Assembly: GCF_030269925.1 (NCBI RefSeq)
Contig: NC_085127.1
Span: forward strand, 1,619,501 to 1,683,500
Source of the DNA: Bombyx mori
Taxonomy: Eukaryota; Arthropoda; Insecta; Lepidoptera; Bombycidae
Reading direction: 5' to 3'
DNA: 64,000 bases
The notes under the pieces are model-generated. The model was not told where the DNA came from, did no database searches, and worked only from the letters and a program-made list of their open reading frames with translations. This document shows positions 49,618-61,900 of this stretch, in pieces; position 1 is the first letter of the stretch; each line of letters starts with the position of its first letter. Position numbers and translations under genes: made by a program.

Positions 49618-50369
49618 ATTGTTCCTCAAAAACACATGCTACTAAATGTATTGTTTTAACAAGAGCATACAGGTTCCAGTAGATATCATATAGTGTTTTT
49701 TAACATTTTTTCCAAGGCAATATGGATAGCCCTATATGTACAATGGCTGGGTCCGTTGTTTTTTTTACTCATTACTTTTTGTACAACAATTGTCATCTCT
49801 ATTAATTATATGAAATAATAAAGTTGACAAATTAATTTCTAAAGAAATATTATCCTGAAATTTAAGTTAGATGACGATGAACCTTGCTTGGGCTATCGTA
49901 AATTTTTGTGCCAAATTGTAACGAATTTAATTCGTGTATTTAATTATTTCGTGTATAAATATTGATATTATAATATAAAAATGTACGAAGCTCAGTGATA
50001 ATTTTAATTGCAACTGTTTATTGATGGTTTTTTTATATACATAAGTTTCAAAGTAATGTAATTGACACAGGGTACGCGCATTCCCAAAACCGATATAATA
50101 TTATATATACTATTACGTTGACATTTAAGCAATACCCTTTGTTTAAACTATAAATGCTAAAAGTTTTCTAATTTAATATTTTGATAACCGGTAAACTGTT
50201 GTGAAGGTTACTGAACCAGTACCTGAAATGATTAAGTTACTGACCTCCCCAGTAACTTAATCATTTAATTATGTTTCTGATTTTTTTTTTAATAAATGTG
50301 TTCGTGTATGTAATAACTACTTATCGCCAGTCTTTTCCCCGATACCAGTTTTCTAGCAGAAATCATGAA

Positions 50370-52219
50370 TTTATAATTTACATTTTTTTTTGTGACATTA
50401 AATAAAATTTAAAACATGGGATCTTTTGTTTAAATACCATAATAAGAGATAAATGAAAATCCTGTCTTCACTTGTCCATAGAAATACAATATATGAATAA
50501 GCATAATTGAAGTCGAACAGAATTTCGTAAGTGCCTATTTAATTAGACAAACAACAAGACAATAAATTATAAATTGTTACAAATTATAAAGAATGGTAAC
50601 GGTTCGTAATTTTCTAGACCGACTCCGCACAGCCAAAGAATTTTCAATAGCTTTACAATTGAAGCGCGTCCACCTAAGCTAAGCACCGAACCTCTCGACA
50701 AAGACAGATAATGTCGCCGTCCATCTGGATACTTGAGCTGTTGCAGCAACACAATCTTCATTATGCATATATAAATTTAATTTACATTTAACACGTTCAG
50801 CCAGATGATAAATTGAGTATTTTAATTCGGGCCACCGTGCTCAGCGGTGAGCCTTATATTACTGAACTATTCTAGCCGTGAATGTCACCCTTGTGAGCCT
50901 TTTAAAATATCTGAGCTAGACGGTAAAAGTCGCTAATTTTTATCTTCCGTGCAAATTATCGCATTTTTTATTTATTTATTTAGTCTTGGCTGGATATTAT
51001 TCGACATTATTCGACATTTGAGCGAAATAGGGGATACTTTTTTTTTATCTGAACCCTTACCCGAAACTCCTACGGGGCCCCCGTGCCTAGTGTATGTGGG
51101 ACTGGTCCGCGACTGCGAAACCGCGGGCCCAAAGATCTTTTCAGGACTCTACCCACTAAACGACTCCCCTGCACTCGTCGCCCAAGCGTCCGATCCCGTC
51201 TGAGGCCAGAATCTGGATGAGGTAAGGTGGTTACCGCGGTCAACACTACAACCAGATGGCGCAGCTTACCCCAAGGAGGCCCAGCCGACGGAGCCATCGA
51301 GGCGAATCGAAGGCTCTGAAGCGTCGGCCGTCTCTATACGACAGCCTATCGGGCCGCCCCAACCTGTGCTGCTGGTGTCCCGGAATACCCCGCTGGACCA
51401 GAACCAGCCTGCCGGGTCGGGACACGATAAAACGCCAACCGGTTGCTCTTTTGTTTTATTTCTGCTTGGTAGCACGCTAGAGTGCTGGTAGCGCGCCGCG
51501 CGGCCTCAGCCCTCTCAGATCGCCCCTTGACCTTCACCAGGGGGAAGCCGAAACCTACGCGAGATCTACGCTCGTACTGTCTCCTCCATACTCCGGCTCG
51601 ATCACGACAGTCGGATCATAAGATCGGAATCATCAAATATTATACTTGTAAATAGTCCATAGTATTCTTGTACATACCCAAAACACTTCTCAAGAATATT
51701 ATTCAAGGACGAATTCCGATCCCACACCAATTCTCGTAAATGTACACTGATGAGAAATTATTGTAAAACCAATAATATTCTAAGTTTTGTGACGAGGAAA
51801 AGTTTCGATAATAAATGAATAATAACATAGGAATGTTAAAACAATGATAAATTATATGAGTAACAAAAATATATAATAGAAACACTAAGCCTAATGATTC
51901 GTTTTTCTTGTATTCTTACGAGTATTCAAAAACCCGGTCAACTTCGGAGAGCTGTAAAACACAGATAAATTAGTGAAATTCAGCAAATGCATAGTGGAAA
52001 TTATTTGTTAAAATACCTTCTATAAGATTGCTCTGATGTCAATTTATTTTAAAATGATCAGATAAAAAGTCCGATCAGACAAAACCGAAAATAAAATAAA
52101 TAAATAAAACCTGTTTGTTATTTTTGTGTAAGCTTATACTAGCCGCTCCTACATATCCAAAAAATAAAATTGCTTCCTCTGAAAAACGCAACCCTAATTG
52201 TCTACTTTTCAATGGACTA
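50370..52219. other. Spacer between the two SDH duplication units
   Basis: The region from the end of unit-A homology (~50370) to the start of unit-B homology (~52220). AT-rich apart from a GC-rich block at about 51050-51620. No gene with splice structure or homology is recognised. Confidence 0.5.
51050..51620. repeat. GC-rich block of probable retroelement origin
   Basis: It has overlapping open frames on both strands and abrupt AT-rich borders. Motifs such as CTACGGGGCCCCCGTGCCTAG and GCCGAAACCTACGCGAGATC look like LINE UTR or ORF1 sequence, but none of the translations shows a domain I can name. Confidence 0.35.
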
Positions 52220-52394
52220 CGTGCTGTTTGGAGGTTACTGAACGTTGTCACAGGGAAGCTTAGGTGATAGCAAATGTGTGACTACACAAAAAAATGGCCT
52301 GTTTTTCTTGCGTGTTTCTTTGCTTACAGAACTAACTCCCATAACGCTTATTGATTAAATTGGCGAAAAATGATAAAATATTAAAATGATCAAC

Positions 52395-52746
52395 CAATTT
52401 TTATGATGAAATACGTACTTAAGAAATGTTCACGATTGAATTTTACGGTGAAGGATCGTGTAATAAAAATCAAACCCGCAAATTTACAATTTGTGTAAGT
52501 AGTGGTGGTAGGACCTCTTGTGAGTCCGCACGGGTAGGTAGCACCACCTCGCCTATTTCTGACGTGAAGCAGTAATGCGTTTCGGTTTGAAGGGTGGGGC
52601 AGCCGTTGTAACTATATTGAGACCTTAGAACTCATATCTCAAGGTGGGTGGCGGTATTTACGTTGTAGATGTCTACGGGCTCCAGTAAGCACTTGACACC
52701 AGGTGGGCTGTGAGTTCGTCCATCCCTCTAAGCAATAAATAAAAAG
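52395..52746 (+). mobile_element. Bm1 SINE (middle plus body) in the SDH-B upstream region
   Basis: From TTATGATGAAATACGTACTT through GATTGAATTTTACGGTGAAG and the full body to CCCTCTAAGCAATAAATAAA. It ends 219 bp before the copy-B ATG. At the matching place in copy A (about 36826-36845) there is no insert, so it landed after the duplication. Confidence 0.92.
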
Positions 52747-52965
52747 TTCATTCAAAGTAATAAAAGGACCGTCTACTGAATATCTCTTTCCCATACATTT
52801 CTGTAGTTTTTCGCTTTATTATTTACAAAACGGACACGCCTCCAACGCTATTATTACGATTGTAGCTCATAGCTGCATTCGTGATACAGACTCATAATAG
52901 GTATCCATAATTTATTATTTCATTCAGTAAAACCAAGAGTGTCAGTGAGATCTCACGCGTCCGAC

Positions 52966-55900
52966 ATGGCCACAGATAACATAACCGCTTTATTGTACAA
53001 AACAAATGATTTGCGTTTGGTAAGTCAATATTTATTTTTAATAACAAAAAAGGACATATATCAACGTTAATAGTAGTACTATTTACATTTAGACTAAAAA
53101 AATTATCTTCGGAATATTTAAATTGCTATTTTTGCTGTAATAAGGAACAAAACTCTGGTTTTAAAGGGTTTTGTTGATAATATAGATTTAGGTTTTTTGG
53201 TATTGAGGTATTCGGATATAGTGTCAAATAAAGTAGAAATGAAAACCTAAAATAAATACTACACGCGCGTTAACCCACAAAAAAAATATCCCTCGGGAAT
53301 AGTGCTTTTTTAGTATGTAACGGAATCTTTTTTTTTTTATGGTTTAGATGGGTGGACGAGCTCACAGCCCACCTGGTGTTAAGTGGTTACTGGAGTCCAT
53401 AGACATCTACAGCGTAAATGCGCCACCCACCTTGAGACATAAGTTCTAAGTTCTCAGGTATAGTTACAACGGCTGCCCCACCCTTCAAACCGAAACGCAT
53501 TACTGCTTCACGGCAGAAATAAGCAGGGAGGTAGTACCTACCCGCGCGGACTCTCAAGAGGTCCTACCACCAGTAAAATATTTGAACACTATTTGACCCC
53601 CTTCGAAACGTCGGATTAACTCGAAATTTGGCATAGGTACGCATACTTAGTAAGGACCGACGACAATTGAATATTAAACAAAAAAATGAAAAATAAATTA
53701 TAGTTTAAAAAAACTAAAAAATACGCTTTTATAGAAAATCCAACTGAAAAATAGAAAATAAGTTTTAATAAGGGTGCTTTTCAGGCTATTATCAAAATAA
53801 CCCTTCTAGTCATATCTGTTCATAAAATATTTATAACTATTGATATCATGCACCCCACGCTTTTTTTACGATAAAATCATTTTTTCTTACACTATTTTTA
53901 ATTCAAATTTATTAAAATTTATTTTCTATTTTTTATTTGGATTTCTATAAAAGCGTATTTTTTTAGTTTTTTTTAAACTATTATTTATTTTCAATTATAA
54001 AATATGTCTATGTGTTTTTGTAACAAGGTATATGCAAAAATCACGATGTAAGACGTAGAATCGACAAGAACAAGAAACGATCTCTTACAAACTCTGGAAT
54101 CATTTATAAAATAGATATTTCGAACACACATTAATCTTTATCTATAATAATAACTATTTGCCAGTATTCTGTTTTCAACCTTGGTTGATAGGCGAGCTCA
54201 CGGGGCTCAGCCTGTGAGAATTTGCTAATACTGAAAGGGCAGTGCTTCGCTGAATCTATCGGGTCGGAATCGCGACTTGCCTAGAAAATCCGGTGAGAAT
54301 CTTAGTGGATTGCAACTAACCACTAACACTTGGTCGGGCGTCTAGAAAAGACACCTAACAGTATAACTCATATATCAGCCCGCTGAGTTTCTCGCCGTAT
54401 CCACCTATTCCAGTGAAACTCGAAAGGCCTTCAGGATACCAGTAATACCTTCTCCCAAAAAAAAAACCGGATTCAGAAAACGAAAAGAATCGAAACTTGG
54501 ACCTCAATGTCGATTCTGATAAATGTTCATAACCATCATTCAATCATCATCTGGCTCTAGCTGTTTTCTACATGATCTTCAAACTCTATCTTCTCAATAT
54601 ATATTATAATATATTGAGACCTTGCAGTTATGTCTCAAGCTGGTCGTCGACAATCACCTTGAGACCTCGACAGGTCTGCTAATTGTATACAATCAGGTGG
54701 GCTTATCCACTAATCTAGAGCAACAAAAGAAGTATTCTATAAAGAAGTATTATAATAATAAAAAAATCTGTTGGACGAAAATTTAAAAAAATATATTCGC
54801 GTTTCTGATGTATCTAAAAATCGGAAACCTATTAAAGTTCCGGCACTACGAGAACGGTTTCGTTCTAGTAACGTCAACTTGTAATCGGTTTCAAAGGATC
54901 GGTATCCTTTATACATACATTGAAGCGTGATAATTATTCCCGATAATAATATGTATGCTAAGAAAAGTACCCGATTCTTAATAGTTAATAATAACTTACG
55001 GTCTACCTGGTGTTATGTGGTTACTGGAGCTCATAGACACCAACGATCTAAATACCGCCACCCACCGTGAGACATTAGTTCTAAGGTCTCATTTAATATA
55101 ATATAACTCTATAGAATGATTTTAAAATTAATTAATACAATCGAAAACACCTCTGGATAACTGACGACCATAAACATGCTGACTTATAAGAGCAGCAGCA
55201 ATATAGCAATATAGTAGGTAGAGTTCATAAATAAATAATCGGAGAAGACTATACCTAATATACCTAAACGTAGTTTATTAATTGATATATTAGTTCGGAA
55301 TTTTGTTTAAAAATTCAAACTGAATAATATTTTGGTTACAGGTACAAACACCGATCCCTGAAATATCTGATAACGGTGAGTTGAGTACATTAATAAAAGT
55401 ATAAAATAACAGGATCTCTGAACTGTTATTCCGACAGGAATACGCCGAAACTAGTGTTTGTTGGTTGTACATTCAATACTTCTTTTAACAATGATGTATA
55501 CAATCTTAAATGAACAAGTACTACTAGGTAGAAACGTTTTAATGATAAAAAATAAAAATTAACGTGTTTTTCTATATTACAATTAAATATTTTCTCAGGT
55601 TTTAGCTAATCTCTTTATTCAATTTAAGTTGAAATATGTCGCAAATTTTAAATATTATAAATGCAAAAGTGAACGTGTATTTGTTACGCTATCGCGTCTG
55701 AAAATCCCTAAACGGCATCATAAAATTTTGAAAGCACGTAGTTAGAGGTTCGTTAAAGAACATAAGATACCGTTAATCTAGAAATAAGTATTACTGCCAA
55801 GAGTATTTTTCCTCTATTAACACGAATGAAGACACGTGTAATAACTAGTAAGTAATATTTATAATAATAAGTTATTGAAATTTGCGTTCCTTTGCACACA

Positions 55901-58900
55901 AAAGATATTAAGGATCTTAAAACATCATCTCGTAGTTGAGTGTTATCTTCATAATAAGATAATCTCAGGATTCAGATAAATAACCCATTTTGATTCAAAT
56001 TACGTGTAAGAAAGTCAACGTCTGCGTAGAGAAACTTGGCGTGAGGAGCACACGACTGTAGATGGGCGATCGGGCTCACTTTATGTTGTGACGTTACGAG
56101 TCATAGCTTCTGTTGGTCCCCAGAGGTCCTGCTGCGTATGGACTGCGTGGGTATCTGCGGGTCAGACATCCAATACTGGCAGAAGGGTCAATGCGGACAC
56201 TTCGTGCTGCAAAAACCAATGATCATGGGACACGAAGCTTCAGGAGTAGTGGCTAAGGTAAAATAGTGGCCATTTCTTTCAATTTAGACCAATATACTAT
56301 TTGAAGTTTGTTCCTTAATACAGGGTGTATCGGCAGAGAAGGCGACTCTACTAATTCTTGAAAACAATAATTTACGATCGTACAACTACAAAATTATTGT
56401 TCGCATGACACGCAATGTAACGCAATTAACAAAACAGCTGACTGGTAACATACGAGTGCGAGCGAACGTCGTCGTTATTTTCAAAACAACAAGTCTGATT
56501 CTCAGTCTGACAGCTCAGAAAATGAATTACATTATCGTGTACTGTAGCATTTTAATTTAACCTTAAAAACACTTCGTACACCCCTATAAAGGGTAAATTT
56601 GGAATTATGTGAGGGTGATCAAGTGTTTTCATGCTCTGATAGGGTAGACGAACTCACGACTCGCTTGTTATTAATGGTTAACAGAGTCCATAACAATGGT
56701 GACTTGTATGCTGCTGCCAACCCAGAATCATTAGTTTCTTTCAAATCATAACGTATGTTTTGTGGTAATGTCCGTCCATGTTCTCAATATCTATCTAATT
56801 ACCAAAGTAACTATCCAAATCCCTAAAATTTGCAAGTTTTAGGTATTTTCTTACACGATATTCCGTTTGCAACATAGAAGTCGAGTGTGCATATGTGTGT
56901 TCCAGTTTCTTAAATAAAAATATAAATGTAGACAATTGCTCATTTAATGTGGAAGGCTCCTGATCCCAAGTGTTCAGATTGTGATGTAGTGGAAGATGTT
57001 TTTCACATTATGATGGAGTGTGCGCGGAACGATGATTAGAGACAACAATTCTTTGCCAAATGTACAGATTTTCGACAAGTTGGAGGTCTAAATTACGCAT
57101 TAGCCTTTCCGGAATCCGAAATGGCTAAGTCACTTTATAAAATAGTTTTGGTGGGCCTACAGAGACGATAACAGTTTCCCATATTTTTTTATATAATTAT
57201 TTTGTTACTCTCTTTTGTTGCACAATGGAGTGGCACATTCACTAGGTGAATAATCTCCTTAAATAAAGACAAAAAAATGTAGACAAAAATTCAATCTTTA
57301 TAGGTCAAGGTACACACGATTTTGACGAATTACATATTTAATTAGGGGTGTAGGTGTCGCAATCGTTCTGGAAGTCGTATTACCGGATAATTTACCCACC
57401 TACCCATCTTTATATAAGCGGAGAAAACAATACGTATTTTGTAAGCCTATGTCTGCTTTTAAAAGGTGCATATTTCGCAAGTTCACAACTTAATTAAAAC
57501 TGAAATTGGACAGTCAATTGCGCTCGCTCGGTGAAAGATCTTCCCTTTGTCGTTAACCCAATTCCAAAATATTCCAGTGCCACTCGAAGCTTATCATCAA
57601 ATGTTTATTTAATTAAGAGAAAGATAAAACGCTTAATAGAAATATTACGACGAAGTAGGTAAACATATGTACATACACATAGCTTATCATGATATCGCAC
57701 ACGAATAATTTAACATTGAACTTATTGAATTTAATTAATTTAACAAGAATTGTCTTGCATGAAGCGTCAAATACGGCTCTCAATTGATCGGTTGAAATTT
57801 AGTAGCTGGCCCCAAAATACAAAAATGCGGGATGATATTTTTCGAACCCACGTTTTGAACCGCGCCTACGTGGTCCTTGTGTCCAAGACCTACGTACTCA
57901 CGGATAAATTTCAAATTCAGATCGCGTTCTAACTTATTCTCTGTGTTAATGAATCAACGTTCTGCTGCTCCATATAAAACAACAAGTTCATAAAAAGGTT
58001 GCAACCCATACTTTATGCTAAATCTATTTTTCTTATCCCGGGTATGGTCGCGATCAAATAATGTCCCGCTAATATGTTATTTGGATGCTGTGATTCGTCG
58101 ATAAGAATGCTTTCTATCTCCAAGAAAGACCGCGTTTCTTGCTTTAGGCTCCAAAAAGGGCAACAAACGTCTAGAGCGTCTAGAGCTCTATGACCTGAAG
58201 TAGAGATCTGACCTGCAATAACGTAACTGAAAATGGAATGCAATGCCAGCGGTATATCCTTATCTTGTCGCACGAATTTTTCTCTATCATATATTTGAGG
58301 AAACAGATCTCTGGCCAGTAGTATATCAATGGGAACCGGTGTACCAAAAGTTGGATCAGCAAGTGAAATATACGGATCACATCATCTAAGAGAGACATCA
58401 TTGGTAAAATTTCGGCTATTTTTCTCACTATGACTGCATCTGTGCTAAGATGGGGCTGGTGCACTGACGAAGCTTTATAGTAGAGGTAGTTAGTCCCAGA
58501 TCTTTAATAGGCTTGGCACCTATCGAAATCACACTTTCTTCGCCCCAGTCCTAACCTTAACGCAAAGTATTGAGTTATGTATTATTGTTCACGGTCCAAC
58601 TGGTAATAAGCGGTAATCGGGGCCCGGAAGCAACACAACGACTCGCTACCCAACTTTGAGAAACGTAGTTCTTCACTTGTATAACGGATGTTCCAACTAA
58701 TAATTTTTTTTTTTTTTTTAAAACAAATAAGCTTCGCTAATTAGTAAAGGTACCATATTGTAAGTCTGCATGCGTGGGTACCACCACCCTGCTTATTTCT
58801 ACCGTAAACCAGTCATACATTCCAGTTTGGAGGGTGGGACAGCCAATGCTCCAGCAATCCCTTAACAGCAGATGGGTTGTAAGCATCTGAGCAACAAAAG

Positions 58901-61900
58901 GAACTTCACGTTTGGGTCAAATCTGTTACAGATCGGTTCAAAAGTCAAGAATCTGACAGTTGGTGATCGAGTGGCCATAGAGCCCGGCGTGCCGTGTCGG
59001 TACTGCGAGTTCTGTAAGACAGGACGGTACCACCTATGCCCCGACATGATCTTCTGCGCCACGCCCCCAGTACACGGAAACCTCGTCAGATATTACAAGC
59101 ACGCAGCCGATTTTTGCTTCAAGTAAGTATTCGCAAGGAACTGCGTTTTGAAAGTTCCCGTGAGAACAAAATAGAAATTATTGGAAAATAAAAGATTAAT
59201 AAAATATAAAAGATTGGACAATAAATATTGACATTTTACGTTTACCACAATATGAAGGCATTAAAATCTGTTTTCTCTTTCAAACCAAACGAACGAATGT
59301 ATGTCGTACCTATGTGTAGTCCCACTCTACCTTCACAAGCGCCTCACCTAAGGGACATTTATTATTTTTGAATCATATCCAACGCTTGTTTGCACGGTTT
59401 ATTTTTTATGCACAGATAGGGTTTTTTTATTGCTTAGATGGATGGACGAGCTCACAGCCCACCTGGTGTTAAGTAGTTACTGGAGCCCATAGACATTTAC
59501 AATGTAAATGCCGCCATCTACCTTGACATATGAGTTATAAGGTCTCAGTATAGTTACAACGGCTGCCCCATCATTCAAACCGAAACGCATTACTGCTTCA
59601 CGGCAGAAATAGGCCGGATGGTGGTACTTACCCGTGCGGACTCACAAGAGGTTCTACCACCAGTAATTACGCAAATTATAATTTTGCGGATTTCTTTTTT
59701 ATTACACGATGTTATTCCTTCACCGTGGAAGTCAATCGTGAAGATTTGTTAAGTACGTTTTTCATTAGAAAAATTGGTACCCGCCTTGGATTCGAACACC
59801 GTTGCATCGCTAGATACGAATGCACCTGACGTCTTATCGTTTAGGCCACGTCGACTTGCACTGTTGTTGGCATGGACAGCGCCGAACAGAGAAAATGTGC
59901 CCATAAGATCTTCGCGTTAAAAATAATTTCTATTAAAATCTTAAACCTATGCTCAAAAATAATATTTGGACCGCACTTATAAAATCTACTTACGTTTAAC
60001 AGGTTAAGGACCGGAGCCTGTGGGTGGATACTATTACTTTGCCAAAACAAAATTAGGGGTCCCTTGGGACCGCCGCACCTCACCTGCCTAGAATACCCCT
60101 GGCTACAAATTGTCTATTGGATATGTATGAAATGCGGGCCCCCATGGTTCATCTACGCTAGTAGCTATAACATATTGAAGGGGGACTATTTAACAATATA
60201 CTCGTAATTGTATAATCAAAAAACTAAAAGTAGGAATAGCTTATTTGAGTAATTTTTTCCACATGCATTTAATTACTTTTGGCTCTAACTAAAGAAAAAT
60301 CTAACCGAGGCGTAGGCTGTTTGTTCATTTGTAAGCGTAGGCTTGATAACCGACTCCATTCGCAGGCTTCCTGATCACGTGACCATGGAAGAAGGAGCGC
60401 TACTGGAGCCCCTCGCGGTGGGCATTCACGCGTGCAAGAGGGGCGGAGTCTCGGCGGGACACGTGGTGCTGGTACTGGGAGCGGGACCCATCGGCCTCCT
60501 TACCATGCTCACAGCTAAAGCCTTTGGAGCACACAAAGTACTCATAATAGGTAGCAATGTTTGTTTGTTAGTAATAGTTTTACCGCGCGGCTTCACTACA
60601 ATTCCTGCAGTACCTCTCACAACATGTGTGCATAATTTTATGATAATCGGCTGAATAGTTGAATTATAATTTGCGTAATAACTGGTGGTAGGACCTTTTG
60701 TGAGTCTACGCGGGTAGGTACCACCACCCCGCCTACTTCTGCCGTGAAGCAGTAATGCGTTTCGGTTTGAAGGGCGGGGCTGCCGTTGTAACTATAGTTG
60801 AGACCTTAGAACTTATATCTCAAGGTGGGTGGCGCATTTTCGTTGTAGATGTCTATGCGCTCCAGTAACCAATTAACACCAGGTGGGCTGTGAGCTCGTC
60901 CACCCATCTAAGCAATAAAAAAAAATCTGAAAGCGTGACAAACAAACTCTATTTCACAAATATCTGTATGAGTTAACTTAGACCAGCAGGTCAGTAAGGC
61001 AACGTGGCACGTGGCACGTATAATCTATATATTAATACGTGAAGCAAAAACTTTGTACCCCTTTTTACGAAAATTGCGCGGACGGAGGAGTATGAAATTT
61101 CTCACACTTATAGAGAATATAGAGAAGGAGTGCACAATGCTAATATTTTTTTAAATAATGCATCAAAAATAGTTTAAATCACTAAATAAAACATTACACA
61201 CACTACCATATGTTTCACACACACGCATATGAATACTCTATGTTTATTGTCAAACTTTTGTTGCTCTGTTAGTCTGTGATCTAATTGAGAATAGGTTAAT
61301 ATTTTTTATTTGTCTATAGTGTAGTCTTGGCGAGATCTGTGATTATATTATAGAAGTATAATAGTCTTTGACACTAGAACCATAATAACGTTCAAACTTA
61401 TAATTTCAATTAATTATAGTCGAATTTCGACTACTGCGGTATAATCTATGTGCGGGACCACTAGTTTAAATTAAATAAACATCCATCCAAACACAAAGTA
61501 CGGACAATAAAGACCTGTCATTTAGCGAAACGTGTAACCTTTAAGAATGTCAAAATAGAATACTGCTTTTTCATCATTTTTTTATGACATTGTTGCAGTT
61601 ACGTTACCTTTGAAATCGTTTTCATTCCAGATATTCTTCAGAGCCGTTTGGATTTCGCCAAGTCGTTAGGCGCCGACTACACACTTCTCATAGGCAAGGA
61701 CTCGAACGAGGCTGAGCTGGTGAGGAAGATTCATGCGCTACTGGAGGGACATCCTGACGTGTCGTTCGACGTGAGTGGGGCCCAGACCACCATCAGATTA
61801 GCATTGCTGGTTAGTAAAATATTTGTTAATTTTAAGCTATTAATTAATTATATCATTATTACTTAAAATATTCATAATAAATAACTGGGAACAAATCATG

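Noticed and set aside
51256..51537. Short frames in the GC-rich spacer block as novel genes
   Set aside because: Overlapping frames on both strands, no domain, no splice pattern and no start context stand out.
57750..57932. 60-codon plus-strand frame after the SDH-B intron repeat
   Set aside because: No homology or domain recognised and it is intronic.
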